64,000 nucleotides of DNA from JAMQPK01 sp035937795 (GCA_035937795.1 DASZHO010000149.1:1-64000); one strand, 5' to 3'; shown: positions 41,650 to 54,065, counted from the first letter of the stretch. Program-made: numbers and translations. The notes: generated by a model from the letters alone, not told the origin.

Positions 41650-42056
41650 AACCCGCTGGCTACTCAGGCACGCCGCTGGCGCAGAAGCTCGGAATCAAGC
41701 CAGGCGCGCGCGTATTTGTCGCGTCGGCGCCCGTCGACTACCGTGTGCTCGTGGCACCGTGGCCTGGCGGGGCAGCCCTGGCACGTCAACTGGACCGCAC
41801 CATCGATGTCGCACACGTATTTGCAACCAGGAAAAATACGCTCTCGAAGTTCTTGCGGCGCGCGACGAAAAAGATGCGAGCCGATGCGGCGATTTGGATA
41901 TCGTGGCCCAAGAAGGCGGCGAACGTGTCGACCGATATTTCCGAAGACACGATTCGGGCCGTCGCGCTGCCGCTGGGTCTCCTTGACATCAAGGTCTGTG
42001 CCGTCGACGAGGTGTGGTCTGGCCTGAAGCTCGTGGTGAGGAAGGAGCTTCGATGA
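41646..42056 (+). CDS. DUF3052 family protein
   Basis: A 136-residue protein with the family pattern YSGTPLAQKLGIKPGARVFV, then a loop and AAIWISWPKKAANVSTDISE (the W-PK motif) and LGLLDIKVCAVDEVWSGLKL. Small cytoplasmic proteins of unknown function, widespread in Actinobacteria and Acidobacteria. Overlaps both neighbours by 4 bp (ATGA), so it is translationally coupled. Confidence 0.85.
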   Translation: MKPAGYSGTPLAQKLGIKPGARVFVASAPVDYRVLVAPWPGGAALARQLDRTIDVAHVFATRKNTLSKFLRRATKKMRADAAIWISWPKKAANVSTDISEDTIRAVALPLGLLDIKVCAVDEVWSGLKLVVRKELR

Positions 42057-43255
42057 AGATCCCGTGGAGAGGATCGCTGGCCGCCGTGCTTGGCTTCTAC
42101 TTGGTCTCTGCGGCTCCCCGCGCGCAATCCACCAATGTGGTCAATCTTCGCGTGGCGGAGACATCCGGAATTCGCAGGAACACGTACCCGGCGACGGCGC
42201 GCGTTCATCTGCAGAGCGGCGTCCTCAGTGACCCGGCGCATGCGCGACTGCTGGCGGATGGAAGGGAAGTGCCGGCGCAGTTCGGCGTCGAGTCCTCGTA
42301 TCCGGACGGATCCGTTCAGTGGCTCACGGCCGACTTCAACGTGAGCATCGGCCCGCGGGAAACGCTGCCGTTCACCCTCGAGTACGGCGACAGCATCAAA
42401 TCAGCCGTTGTTCCAAGAGGATTGACAGTCTCGCAGGACTCCAGCGGCATCCAGGTCGGTAACGTCCGGTTCAGTATCAGCGGCGCGCCGCTGGTGCTGT
42501 CGGTGAAGTACCGGCAGGAAGACATCGGCCAGGGCATGAACGGCTTCGCCATGGTCGATACCGCAGGTGTGTCGCACGACGCCACGAGCTCACCTCAGAC
42601 GAAGGCCGAAATCGTCAAGCGTGGGCCCCTGCTCGTCGTCATTCGTTATTCCGGGCAGATTCCGCTGGCGAGTAATTATGCCGCGGGCTACCTCACGACC
42701 GTCGAGATGCCGAACAGCAAATCATGGATGAAGGTGACGACGACGATCGCGGACCCTGAGAAGCGGCTGCGCGAGCTGTCGTTCCACACGCCGTTGTCGC
42801 TCGGCGCACAACCCTGGACGTGGGATTTCGGGACCGGAAGCTGGTCGTACGGGTTGCTGCGAGCGCCTTCGGAGTCGGTCACGCTGTCGCAGGTCGTCGG
42901 TACCCAACAATCGACGAAGTGGCAGATCAAATCAGGCCCCAAAGGACAGGAGCAGATCTACGAGATGACCGGAGGCCACCGTCCGAACCTTGCCGAAGGG
43001 TGGGGACACATTCAGGATCAGAAGGAGGCCATCGCCTTTGCCGTCCCTGATTTCGGTGCCGAGGCCGGGACTTACACCGCCACCCTTGATGGAAACGGGC
43101 AGATGTCGTTCCGTTGGGATCCCGCTCGTCCGCTGCCTCACCTCCAACTGACCGTCTACGAGCACTTCGTCGCGACGCCCGTTCAGGTGGGCGCCGTGAC
43201 CAGCCCGGTGTCGATGTTGAACCCCCTCGTGGTGTCGGCCTCCATTCCAAAATGA
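42053..43255 (+). CDS. Exported RIFT-barrel-like beta protein
   Basis: A 400-residue protein with a signal peptide (SLAAVLGFYLVSAAPRAQS). The N-terminal domain, RRNTYPATARVHLQSGVLSD with REVPAQFGVESSYPDGSVQW, resembles the RIFT barrel found before exo-rhamnogalacturonan-lyase-like domains. The rest is beta-rich (VKRGPLLVVIRYSGQI, KSWMKVTTTIADPEKRLREL). It probably binds or cleaves a polysaccharide outside the cytoplasm, but no catalytic residues can be named. Coupled by ATGA overlaps to DUF3052 upstream and GNAT downstream. Confidence 0.55.
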   Translation: MKIPWRGSLAAVLGFYLVSAAPRAQSTNVVNLRVAETSGIRRNTYPATARVHLQSGVLSDPAHARLLADGREVPAQFGVESSYPDGSVQWLTADFNVSIGPRETLPFTLEYGDSIKSAVVPRGLTVSQDSSGIQVGNVRFSISGAPLVLSVKYRQEDIGQGMNGFAMVDTAGVSHDATSSPQTKAEIVKRGPLLVVIRYSGQIPLASNYAAGYLTTVEMPNSKSWMKVTTTIADPEKRLRELSFHTPLSLGAQPWTWDFGTGSWSYGLLRAPSESVTLSQVVGTQQSTKWQIKSGPKGQEQIYEMTGGHRPNLAEGWGHIQDQKEAIAFAVPDFGAEAGTYTATLDGNGQMSFRWDPARPLPHLQLTVYEHFVATPVQVGAVTSPVSMLNPLVVSASIPK

Positions 43256-44136
43256 CTCGACACGAGGTCGAGGCGGTGGACATAGACGCCGGCAATCTCG
43301 CCGAAGCGAAGGCGTTTCTCGAGAGCCACTCCGAGACGTCGCTGTTCATGCTGTCGAACATTCGAGCGTTCGGTACTCGGCTCGGCGAAAGCCTGTATTC
43401 GGGAAATTTGCGGGGCTTGCGGCAAGAGGATGAATTGCGCGCCGTGTTCTGTTTGACGCGCAACGGCAGCTTGCTGGCGCAGACGGCCGGGTCCGCCGAA
43501 TTTGCGCCGGACATCTTGCGGGCCTGTGCGGCGGAGCCGATAGCGATCCGCGGAGTGCTGGGAGAATGGCGCATCTGCAAGGCCATCTGGGATCTCCTCG
43601 TCGGAGCACGGACCCTGCGGCCGACGTTTGTGTCGAAAGAGGTCTCCTATCGGCTCGACCTGACGAAGAATCTGCCGCCGGCCGGAACGGGGCGGGAGAG
43701 CGTCGCGACCGGCGTCGTACGGATGCTGGCCGAAGGCGATCACGAACAATGGGACGAGCTGGCGCTCGCGTTCCAGCACGAGAGCGGGCTGCCGTCGCCG
43801 GGTACGCGCGAACAGCGCAAAACCGCGTTCATCAGGTCGATTGGGCTTGGGCACTGGTGGGGTGCGTTCCAGCAGACCCGGCTCGTGTCGCTCGCCGCCA
43901 TCATTGCCATGCACGAGACGATGGCGCAGGTCGGTTCGGTGTTCACCGTACCGGATCATCGGCGGCGCGGCCTGGGCCGCGCCGTGATGACGAAGCTCAT
44001 CCGCGACTCACGGCTCGAGCATCGGCTGGACAGATTGTTTCTGTTCACCGGCGAAGAGAACGCGGCCGCCAGACAGCTCTACGAATCGCTTGGCTTCGAG
44101 AGCTTCGGCCATTTCGGATTGTTCTTCGGTGAATAG
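43252..44136 (+). CDS. GNAT-family acetyltransferase, long form
   Basis: A 294-residue protein. The C-terminal third holds the GNAT acetyl-CoA site: VGSVFTVPDHRRRGLGRAVM (Q/R-x-x-G-x-G/A form) and GEENAAARQLYESLGFESFG. The N-terminal two thirds resemble a degenerate second GNAT fold (ETSLFMLSNIRAFG, ILRACAAEPIAIRGVLGEW). The ATG overlaps the preceding stop. Substrate unknown. Confidence 0.78.
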   Translation: MTRHEVEAVDIDAGNLAEAKAFLESHSETSLFMLSNIRAFGTRLGESLYSGNLRGLRQEDELRAVFCLTRNGSLLAQTAGSAEFAPDILRACAAEPIAIRGVLGEWRICKAIWDLLVGARTLRPTFVSKEVSYRLDLTKNLPPAGTGRESVATGVVRMLAEGDHEQWDELALAFQHESGLPSPGTREQRKTAFIRSIGLGHWWGAFQQTRLVSLAAIIAMHETMAQVGSVFTVPDHRRRGLGRAVMTKLIRDSRLEHRLDRLFLFTGEENAAARQLYESLGFESFGHFGLFFGE

Positions 44137-44148
44137 CGCACGGCAACG

Positions 44149-44592
44149 ATGACCACCGCCTTCGTCATTCGACAAATGATGCCGGGAGACGCCGCCGCGG
44201 TTGCCGACCTCACCTGTCAGCTCGGTTATCCGGCGACGGAAGCGGAAATCAAACGGCGTTTCGATTTCATCAAGGACCGCTGGGACGCGCGTCTGTTCGT
44301 CGCCAAGCAGCCGGAGCTTCCAATTGTGGGATGGGTCCACGTGCAGGCCACCTATTCGCTCGAGGCGGACCCGCGCGCCGAGATCTGGGGTCTCGTGGTG
44401 GCGGAAAGCGCCCGGGGATTAGGGGTGGGGCGGGCGCTGGTGGAGGCGGCCGAGGAGTGGGCGGTCCGGCTGAACCTTGACGTGGTGGTCGTCCGATCGA
44501 ATCAGCTTCGCGTCCAGGCGCGCGGCTTCTATGAGCACCTCGGTTACGCGGTCACCAAGACACAGAACGCCTTCCGCAAGACGCTGTCCTAG
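44149..44592 (+). CDS. GNAT-family acetyltransferase
   Basis: A 147-residue single-domain GNAT protein: VIRQMMPGDAAAVADLTCQL, then EIWGLVVAESARGLGVGRAL (acetyl-CoA loop) and QARGFYEHLGYAVTKTQNAF. It follows the longer GNAT gene by 12 bp and precedes the ABC ATPase by 11 bp, so all are probably one transcript. Substrate unknown; the FYEHLGY ending is like aminoglycoside or small-amine acetyltransferases. Confidence 0.82.
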   Translation: MTTAFVIRQMMPGDAAAVADLTCQLGYPATEAEIKRRFDFIKDRWDARLFVAKQPELPIVGWVHVQATYSLEADPRAEIWGLVVAESARGLGVGRALVEAAEEWAVRLNLDVVVVRSNQLRVQARGFYEHLGYAVTKTQNAFRKTLS

Positions 44593-44603
44593 CGTTGGAC
44601 CAC

Positions 44604-45536
44604 ATGGATCCCGCCATCTCGCTCCAGGGCGTGACGAAATCGTTTGGACCGACGAGTGCGGTCCGGGATCTGGATCTGTCGATCCCGAAGGGCGCCCTTT
44701 ACGGATTCATCGGTCCGAACGGCGCCGGCAAGACCACGTCGCTCAGGATGATCATGTCGATCCTGTTCCCCGATCGCGGCTCGATTGCCGTGCTTGGCTG
44801 TCCATCGGCGTGGGAAGCCAAAGATCGCATCGGCTATCTCCCGGAAGAGCGCGGCGTCTATCGAAAGATGAAGGTCGGAGCGTTTTTGACCTACATCGCC
44901 CGCTTGAAGGGCGTGAACGATGCCGACCCTTCCGGGCGGATCAAAAGCTGGCTCGATCGCGTGGAGCTCCAGAATGTCTACGACAAGAAGTGCGAGGAGC
45001 TTTCGAAGGGCATGCTCCAGAAAGTCCAGCTGGTGGCGGCCGTACTGCACCAGCCCGAGTTGCTGATCCTGGACGAACCGTTCAGCGGGCTCGACCCGGT
45101 GAGCATGCGGCTGCTGCGCGAGCTGGTTCTCGCGGAGCATCGCCGCGGGGCAACGATTCTCTTCTCGACGCACATCATGCTGCAGGCCGAGGAGCTCTGC
45201 GAGCACATCGTGATGCTCCACCGCGGCCGCAAAGTGCTGGATGAGAGCCTCGACTCGATTCGCCGCAGCCACGTCCCTCGCGCAGTGCTTTTCGAGCCGT
45301 TTGACCCGGCCGCCGACGTCGTGCCGCTCGGCGGCGTCGAGGGTGTGGCGTCCGTGATCAGGAACGGCGGCGGATACCGGCTCGATCTCACGCCGGCCGC
45401 GGATCCGGTCCGCACGATCCGTGCAATCGCGCTCGCCGTCGCCCCGTCGCGGATTGAGCTTCAGCGGCCGTCGCTCGAGGATATTTTCGTCGATCTCGTC
45501 ACCGACGAGGCTGAGCCGGCAGGCATCTCGGCATGA
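44604..45536 (+). CDS. ABC transporter ATP-binding protein (NatA type)
   Basis: A 310-residue ATPase: Walker A GFIGPNGAGKTTSLRMIMSI, signature EELSKGMLQKVQLVAAVLHQ (variant LSKGM), Walker B ELLILDEPFSGLD, H-loop STHIMLQAEELC, and a C-terminal DUF4162-like part ending QRPSLEDIFVDLVTD. The M-D-P start at 44604 is preferred to TTG 44595. It overlaps the permease gene by 4 bp. With that permease it forms a two-component exporter of the NatAB type, moving Na+ or drugs; the substrate is inferred from family only. Confidence 0.88.
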   Translation: MDPAISLQGVTKSFGPTSAVRDLDLSIPKGALYGFIGPNGAGKTTSLRMIMSILFPDRGSIAVLGCPSAWEAKDRIGYLPEERGVYRKMKVGAFLTYIARLKGVNDADPSGRIKSWLDRVELQNVYDKKCEELSKGMLQKVQLVAAVLHQPELLILDEPFSGLDPVSMRLLRELVLAEHRRGATILFSTHIMLQAEELCEHIVMLHRGRKVLDESLDSIRRSHVPRAVLFEPFDPAADVVPLGGVEGVASVIRNGGGYRLDLTPAADPVRTIRAIALAVAPSRIELQRPSLEDIFVDLVTDEAEPAGISA

Positions 45537-46900
45537 GGAAAATTCTTCACGTCGCGGCGCGGGACTTTCTCGCCACGGTCACGACGAAGGGATTCATTAT
45601 CGCGCTCCTGCTGCCGCCAATCTTCCTCGCGGCCGTGGGTGTCGTCTTTCCGCGGGTGATGAACGACCGGGCGCCGCGCCAGAGCGGCCAGATTGCCATC
45701 GTCGATCCCACAGGGCAGGTTGCCGCCGGTCTGAGAACGTACTTGAGCCCCGAGGCCATCGCCGGACGTCGTGCTGGCTCGCTGAATCGCGCCCGTGAAG
45801 CGCTGGGTGGAGTCGCAAGAGCGTTGCCGCCGGCGCCTGCCATGCAAGCGATAGACGCCGCGACGGGCGTTCCCCCTCTTGACGTTGTTGAGTTGCCGGC
45901 CGATGCGGACCTGCCCCGGGAAAAGCAGCTGCTGCGAAGCCGCGACGCGCCGGCCCGGCGCCTGTCGCTGATCGTCGTGCACCCTGATGCGGTCGTTCCG
46001 GCGGCGAACAATGCCTTCGGCACCTTCGATTTGTTTGTGAGGGCCGGCCTCGACGATCGCATCGAGCGCGAAATCCTGAACGGCATGGACGATGCCATCG
46101 TCGATGCGCGGGTGCGTCACGAAGGCCTCGACCGGCAACATGTGGACGCGCTCACCACCGTGGAGCGGCCGAAGTCGATTACCGTGACCGACACCGAGCG
46201 GAACGAAGGAGCCTCGACGCTGACACGAATCCTGCCGTTTGCCTTTACGTTGCTCCTGATGATGTCGGTCATGAGCAGCGGCCAGTACTTGATGACCACG
46301 ACGATCGAGGAGAAATCAAGCCGGACGATGGAGGTGCTCTTGTCCGCGGTGTCTCCAATGCAGTTGATGGCGGGCAAGATTCTCGGCCAGCTCGGCGTCG
46401 GGCTGGTGGTGCTCGTACTCTATGCGTCTGTGGGGCTTCTGGCGCTGTTCTCGATGGCGCTGATTGGCTTGCTGGATATGTCGCTGCTGATCTATCTGCT
46501 GATTTTCTTTCTAATCACGTATCTGATCATGGGCTCGGCGATGGCGGCGGTGGGGTCGGCAGTGAACGAGCTCCGCGAGGCTCAGGCGCTCGTCATGCCC
46601 ATCACGATGATGATGATGACGCCGTGGCTGTTCTGGTATCCAATCGTCAGGGATCCCAATTCGGCATTCAGCACCGTGCTGAGCTTCATTCCGCCGATGA
46701 ATACGCTGGTCATGATGCTTCGGCTCGCGTCGACCGCGCCGCCCCCGCTCTGGCAGGTCTGGTTGTCGATCGGCATCGGCGCCGGTGCGGCGGGCCTGAT
46801 GCTGTGGTTCGCCTCTCGCGTGTTCAGAATCGGCCTGCTGATGTATGGCCGCCCGCCAGATTTTGCGACGCTGATTCGCTGGGCGCGACAAGCGCAGTAA
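45533..46900 (+). CDS. ABC transporter permease (NatB type)
   Basis: A 455-residue permease: a first helix KGFIIALLLPPIFLAAVGVV, a ~190-residue external loop, then five helices including LPFAFTLLLMMSVMSSGQYL and the conserved cytoplasmic motif TTTIEEKSSRTMEVLLSAVS that defines the NatB/ABC-2 sodium exporter group. LVMPITMMMMTPWLFWYPIV is another family segment. Translationally coupled to the ATPase gene. Ends a coupled run starting at 41646 or earlier. Confidence 0.87.
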   Translation: MRKILHVAARDFLATVTTKGFIIALLLPPIFLAAVGVVFPRVMNDRAPRQSGQIAIVDPTGQVAAGLRTYLSPEAIAGRRAGSLNRAREALGGVARALPPAPAMQAIDAATGVPPLDVVELPADADLPREKQLLRSRDAPARRLSLIVVHPDAVVPAANNAFGTFDLFVRAGLDDRIEREILNGMDDAIVDARVRHEGLDRQHVDALTTVERPKSITVTDTERNEGASTLTRILPFAFTLLLMMSVMSSGQYLMTTTIEEKSSRTMEVLLSAVSPMQLMAGKILGQLGVGLVVLVLYASVGLLALFSMALIGLLDMSLLIYLLIFFLITYLIMGSAMAAVGSAVNELREAQALVMPITMMMMTPWLFWYPIVRDPNSAFSTVLSFIPPMNTLVMMLRLASTAPPPLWQVWLSIGIGAGAAGLMLWFASRVFRIGLLMYGRPPDFATLIRWARQAQ

Positions 46901-46902
46901 CC

Positions 46903-46970
46903 CACCTTCTACCTTCTGCTTTCTACTTTCTACTTTCCACTTTCCACTTTCCACCTTCTACCTTTCAGTT
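46903..46970. repeat. Pyrimidine-rich heptamer repeat (TTTCTAC/TTTCCAC)
   Basis: About nine imperfect units of TTTCYAC (also CTTCTAC) lie head to tail between two converging genes. It is the same period as the AGCCCAR tracts elsewhere in the window but a different unit sequence. Confidence 0.8.
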
Positions 46971-46976
46971 TCCCCA

Positions 46977-47159
46977 TCACTCATCCAGCCGGCTGACCGA
47001 CACCGAACAATCGTCTTCGTCTTCCACGGTCACGAAGACTTGCATCGGCTGACAGCAGACCTGGCAGTCTTCGACATATTTCTGGGAGTGGCCCCCCGTT
47101 TCATCCACCCACAGATCGAGCGGTTCGCCGCAGTATGGGCACTGAATAGATACGTCCAA
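46977..47159 (-). CDS. CPXCG-motif small cysteine-rich protein
   Basis: A 60-residue protein beginning VSIQCPYCGEPLDLWVDETG, then YVEDCQVCCQPMQVFV, and an acidic end (EDEDDCSVSVSRLDE). The two CxxC pairs define the CPXCG family of small zinc ribbon proteins. Function unknown. It lies upstream of metH on the opposite side of a short heptamer repeat, in the same direction, 44 bp downstream of metH's stop. Confidence 0.85.
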   Translation of the reverse strand: MDVSIQCPYCGEPLDLWVDETGGHSQKYVEDCQVCCQPMQVFVTVEDEDDCSVSVSRLDE

Positions 47160-47170
47160 ATCGCCACCTT

Positions 47171-47189
47171 GAGCCCAGAGCCCAGAGCC
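47171..47189. repeat. Short AGCCCAG heptamer repeat between metH and the CPXCG gene
   Basis: Two to three AGCCCAG units in tandem in a 44-bp gap. Same family as the tracts at 32883, 36049 and 59230. Confidence 0.6.
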
Positions 47190-47203
47190 TTGCGCCCCTT
47201 CTC

Positions 47204-50926
<3,723 letters not shown>

Positions 50927-50927
50927 G

Positions 50928-51881
50928 TCAGTGTGTCTGCTCAGCGCGCTTGACGCCGCCCGCAACAAGGACTGTGAATGGATCGCCGGGCAGCCGCGCG
51001 CCGATGCGCACCGTCACCTCCTGCAGCCCGGCATTTCTCAGAAAGCCCGCGATGTCTTCGTCCTTGAACCCCAGCCACCGGTCGCCGACGCGATCCCGCA
51101 CCCACGCTTGATCGTGCTCGCGAAGATCCAGCACCAGGATGTGACCGGCGGGGCGGAGCACCCTCGTGGCCTCGATGACCGCGTGCGACGGATCCGCCGC
51201 ATGATGCAGCGCCTGCGAGAGCAGCGCAATGTCGACGCTGGCATCAGCGAGCGGCAGCTTCTCGAGTTCACCGCGCTTCCAGGTGATGTTCGACACGCCG
51301 CGCCGCTCGGCGAGTTCGCGAGCCCGGCGGAGCACTTCAGCGGAGCGGTCGATGCCGATCACGCGTGTGGCCCAACGCGCCGCCTCGACCGACAGATAGC
51401 CTTCGCCGCACGCGATGTCCGCGACGTCGACAGGCGGCAGCAACAGGCCAAGCGCGCGCGACCACGCCGCCCAGCTCCGGCCGGGCACGAACTGCGCGCG
51501 GTCGGTGCCGTGCACGTCGAAATTTTCCTTGCGCAGGCGAATCACTTCATGGAGACGCGCTTCGTCGCCGCGCACCGCTCCCGTATCGGCAGCCGCGGCG
51601 AATTGCGTCTGGAGCGCCGGCCATACGCCGCCGAAGCCGCCGTCCAGCAGCGCAGGGGAGAGGCGGTAGAACGAGAAGGCGCCGCCCCGCTCTTCGACAA
51701 CCAACCCCGCCTCTTTCAACAGCTTCAGGTGCCGGGAGACGCCTGATTGCGCCAGCCCGAGAACGGCGGTCAGCTCGGTCACATTCAACCGACCGTGCTT
51801 CCCGGCGAGCACGCGAAGGAGCCGCAAGCGGGTTTCGTCGCCCAGAAGCCGGAAGAGGTCTCCAGCCTGACGCATATACAT
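50928..51881 (-). CDS. ArsR-type regulator fused to SAM-dependent methyltransferase domain (SahR-like)
   Basis: A 317-residue protein. Residues 1-85 are an ArsR winged helix (AGDLFRLLGDETRLRLLRVL; AQSGVSRHLKLLKEAGLVVE). Residues ~140-310 are a class I methyltransferase fold: DVADIACGEGYLSVEAARWA (motif I), VIGIDRSAEVLRRARELAER, and LLSQALHHAADPSHAVIEAT. Homologues of this build lie next to methionine-cycle genes and, in Proteobacteria, an ArsR-type regulator (SahR) senses S-adenosylhomocysteine; here the fused domain could be the sensor. The start at 51881 (MYMRQAG) is inside a perfect palindrome, fitting autorepression. Cotranscribed with metH (1-nt gap). Confidence 0.82.
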   Translation of the reverse strand: MYMRQAGDLFRLLGDETRLRLLRVLAGKHGRLNVTELTAVLGLAQSGVSRHLKLLKEAGLVVEERGGAFSFYRLSPALLDGGFGGVWPALQTQFAAAADTGAVRGDEARLHEVIRLRKENFDVHGTDRAQFVPGRSWAAWSRALGLLLPPVDVADIACGEGYLSVEAARWATRVIGIDRSAEVLRRARELAERRGVSNITWKRGELEKLPLADASVDIALLSQALHHAADPSHAVIEATRVLRPAGHILVLDLREHDQAWVRDRVGDRWLGFKDEDIAGFLRNAGLQEVTVRIGARLPGDPFTVLVAGGVKRAEQTH

Positions 51882-51891
51882 GAATGTATAT
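51874..51891. promoter_or_regulatory. Palindromic operator over the start codon of the metH regulator
   Basis: ATATACAT-GA-ATGTATAT (51874-51891) is a perfect 8+8 bp inverted repeat with a 2-nt centre. It covers the start codons of the ArsR-methyltransferase gene (51881 and 51875), the place where an autorepressor would block both transcription and the coupled metH. Binding by this regulator is inferred from position. Confidence 0.6.
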
Positions 51892-51940
51892 CTAGTGATT
51901 AGATAAAGCAACTGCCCGGCTCGGGCGCGCGGATTCCGCG

Positions 51941-51977
51941 CCCCAGTCCCCGGTCCCGGTCCTCGGTCCCCGGTCCG
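51941..51977. repeat. Heptamer-type repeat (CCCGGTC) before the Ni/Co-transporter promoter
   Basis: Four to five imperfect units of CCCGGTC/CCTCGGT in tandem, between the divergent metH-regulator and transporter genes. Confidence 0.65.
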
Positions 51978-51991
51978 CGATCCCGACCAGC

Positions 51992-51997
51992 TATAAT
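51992..51997 (+). promoter_or_regulatory. -10 box (TATAAT) of the transporter gene, probably leaderless
   Basis: Consensus TATAAT 7 nt before the GTG at 52005, with no ribosome binding site in between. Confidence 0.5.
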
Positions 51998-52004
51998 CGC
52001 TCCC

Positions 52005-52691
52005 GTGCTCGGTGGATCCATGCTCGCCCTCGGTTTCGTTCACGGACTCGGCGCAGATCATCTGATGGCGATCGCGGCGCTCTCCCTGGCCACTCCGCTC
52101 GGTCCGGCCCGATATGGCCGCGCGTTCTGGCTGGCGCTGCGGTTTGCCGTCGGCCACGCGCTTCTGCTGTCGATAGGCGCGGCGGCGGTGCTGTTTTTCG
52201 GCTGGCAAATCCCGGTGCGGTTCGAGCACGCGGGAGAGATGGCCGGCGGGTTCCTGCTGATCGTGCTGGGCCTCGTCGGCGGGTGGCTGGCGCTGACCGG
52301 CAGGTTCTACGTTCATGCCCACGCCCACGAACACGCGCATCACGGGCTGCACAGCCACTGGCACCTTCATGTCGGCCGTCAACATTCACATCGCCCCGCC
52401 GTTCACACGGCACTGCCAGGCGTGATGGGGGCCGTGTTCGCCGTCAGCGGCCTCCGCGCGCTGATTCTGTCGTTGCCCCTCTGGAGCACGCCGGGCGCGC
52501 CGCATGCGTTCGGGACGCTGTTCTTTCTGGTGACGCTGTTCGCGCTGGGTATTCTGACGTCGATGTCGCTGTTCGGCATTGCCCTGGCACACACGCTGAA
52601 CGCGAAGCGCATGACCGGCCACGTGGCGCGTTTCGCCGCCGCGGCCACCGCCCTCGGATCGCTGGTGCTGGGCCTGTACTGGATTCGCTGA
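52005..52691 (+). CDS. Ni/Co transporter-like membrane protein (NiCoT/UreH type)
   Basis: A 228-residue protein with about six membrane helices. The H-x-x-x-x-D-H motif of nickel/cobalt permeases occurs in the first helix region: FVHGLGADHLMAIAAL. A second FAVGHALLLSIGA block and a His-rich cytoplasmic or periplasmic loop (HAHAHEHAHHGLHSHWHLHV) follow, then SGLRALILSLPL. It is shorter than classical HoxN (8 helices) and closer to UreH/HupE-type carriers. Its place next to cobalamin-dependent metH suggests cobalt supply; this is an inference. The GTG at 52005 and an ATG at 52020 are both possible starts. Confidence 0.65.
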   Translation: MLGGSMLALGFVHGLGADHLMAIAALSLATPLGPARYGRAFWLALRFAVGHALLLSIGAAAVLFFGWQIPVRFEHAGEMAGGFLLIVLGLVGGWLALTGRFYVHAHAHEHAHHGLHSHWHLHVGRQHSHRPAVHTALPGVMGAVFAVSGLRALILSLPLWSTPGAPHAFGTLFFLVTLFALGILTSMSLFGIALAHTLNAKRMTGHVARFAAAATALGSLVLGLYWIR

Positions 52692-52724
52692 AAACGAGAA
52701 AACGAGCAAACGAGAAAACCAGAG
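52691..52724. repeat. AAAACGAG tandem repeat between converging genes
   Basis: Four imperfect 8-bp units of AAAACGAG directly after the transporter stop codon and before the stop of the MFS gene. Confidence 0.75.
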
Positions 52725-52732
52725 GAAGTCGT

Positions 52733-54025
52733 TTAGAGCGCCCTGATTTCTTTGCTCTTCAGCAGGAAGTAAATACTCACAATCATCATCATGACGCCGT
52801 TCACGGTGAACACCGTGGAGGCGGAGGTGCGGCTGGCGAAAAACCCGCTGACCAGGCTGCCAAGCGGCATGCCGCCCCGGAACGCCACGAGGTAGATGCT
52901 CATGACGCGCCCGCGCATGTCGTTCGGCGCAGTCAGCTGCACGAGCGACATGATGGTCGACACGGCAATCATCAAGGCCACGCCGGTGATGAAGAGCAGC
53001 AGATACGTCGCATGCAGCGATCGCGTGACCGCCACCGCCGTGAGCAGCAGGCCAAGTCCCGCCTCCACCAGCAGCGTCGTCAAACCCATGCGCGGGAATT
53101 GTCCCAGCCACGCCACCACCATCGAGCCGACGACGGCGCCGGCGCCCGAAAACGCGAGCAGCTTGCTGTAGCCTTCGACGTCGGAGCCGAAGACTTCTTT
53201 GGCGAAGACCGGTAGCAACGTCATCATCGGAATCGCAAAAAACGTCGTGGCGGCGCCCAGTACCATCAGCGCCCTGATGCTGGGCTGTTTCCGCACGTAC
53301 GACAGCCCGTGCCGCATCTCCTGCATCATGTTCTCCGTGTGCGTCGCGGGCAGATGTTTGATGTGGAGCGACATCAGCGCCACGATCACCACCAGAAACG
53401 AGAGCGCATTGAGGCTGAAGCATGCGGAAAACGCCGTCATGTCGGGGACGCCCCAGTGCTTGAACGCCGCCAGGGTGGCGCCCGCCAGCAGCGGACCGAT
53501 CATGCGCGCCACGTTGAATTGAATCGAGTTCAGCGCAATGGCATTGGTCAGATCCTTTTTACCCACAAGCGAAGGAATCAACGATTGATAGGCCGGGCCG
53601 CCGAAGGCCTGCGCGCATCCAGTCAGAAACGAGAGCGCCAGGATGTGCCAGATATGGACGACGCCGGAATACACCAGCAACGCCAGCGTTGCGGCCGAAG
53701 CCAGCTGAACCCACTGCGAGGCCATCAAGGTTTGCCGCCGATCGTGGCGATCGGCGATCACCCCGCCAATCAGCGTGAACAGCATGATCGGCAGTTGCTG
53801 AAGGAAGGCGTCGAGGCCGAGGTAGAACGCCGACGCCGTCAGTGAGAGCACCAGCCAGTTTTCGGCCAGGCTCTGCATCCAGGTGCCGATGCTCGAGGTG
53901 CACGCGCCGAACCAGAGCACCCGGAAATCACGGTGCTGTAGCGCCGCGGCGATGCGGCGGATGGCCCTGCCTGGGAGCGTACCGGCGAGGTCAGCGGTTT
54001 GGGTGCTGGGATGCGACTCGGCCAA
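52733..54025 (-). CDS. MFS transporter (EntS/MFS_3 type exporter)
   Basis: A ~430-residue protein with twelve helices. Core blocks: FRVLWFGACTSSIGTWMQSL, GVIADRHDRRQTLMASQWVQ, and FNVARMIGPLLAGATLAAFK, which are characteristic of the MFS_3 (EntS-like) export group. The start is uncertain: no ATG lies near the first helix, so I take TTG 54025; the frame is open further upstream without recognised sequence. It is divergent from imuA. Substrate unknown; siderophore or drug export in relatives. Confidence 0.8.
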   Translation of the reverse strand: MAESHPSTQTADLAGTLPGRAIRRIAAALQHRDFRVLWFGACTSSIGTWMQSLAENWLVLSLTASAFYLGLDAFLQQLPIMLFTLIGGVIADRHDRRQTLMASQWVQLASAATLALLVYSGVVHIWHILALSFLTGCAQAFGGPAYQSLIPSLVGKKDLTNAIALNSIQFNVARMIGPLLAGATLAAFKHWGVPDMTAFSACFSLNALSFLVVIVALMSLHIKHLPATHTENMMQEMRHGLSYVRKQPSIRALMVLGAATTFFAIPMMTLLPVFAKEVFGSDVEGYSKLLAFSGAGAVVGSMVVAWLGQFPRMGLTTLLVEAGLGLLLTAVAVTRSLHATYLLLFITGVALMIAVSTIMSLVQLTAPNDMRGRVMSIYLVAFRGGMPLGSLVSGFFASRTSASTVFTVNGVMMMIVSIYFLLKSKEIRAL

Positions 54026-54065
54026 CGAAATGTCCGGAGGTCGTATCGTAGCGCGAATCCTCCAC

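Noticed and set aside
52385..53423. Long minus-strand frame continuing upstream of the MFS stop and over the Ni/Co carrier
   Set aside because: It is a shadow of the carrier and the MFS gene in another frame, with no coherent protein sequence.
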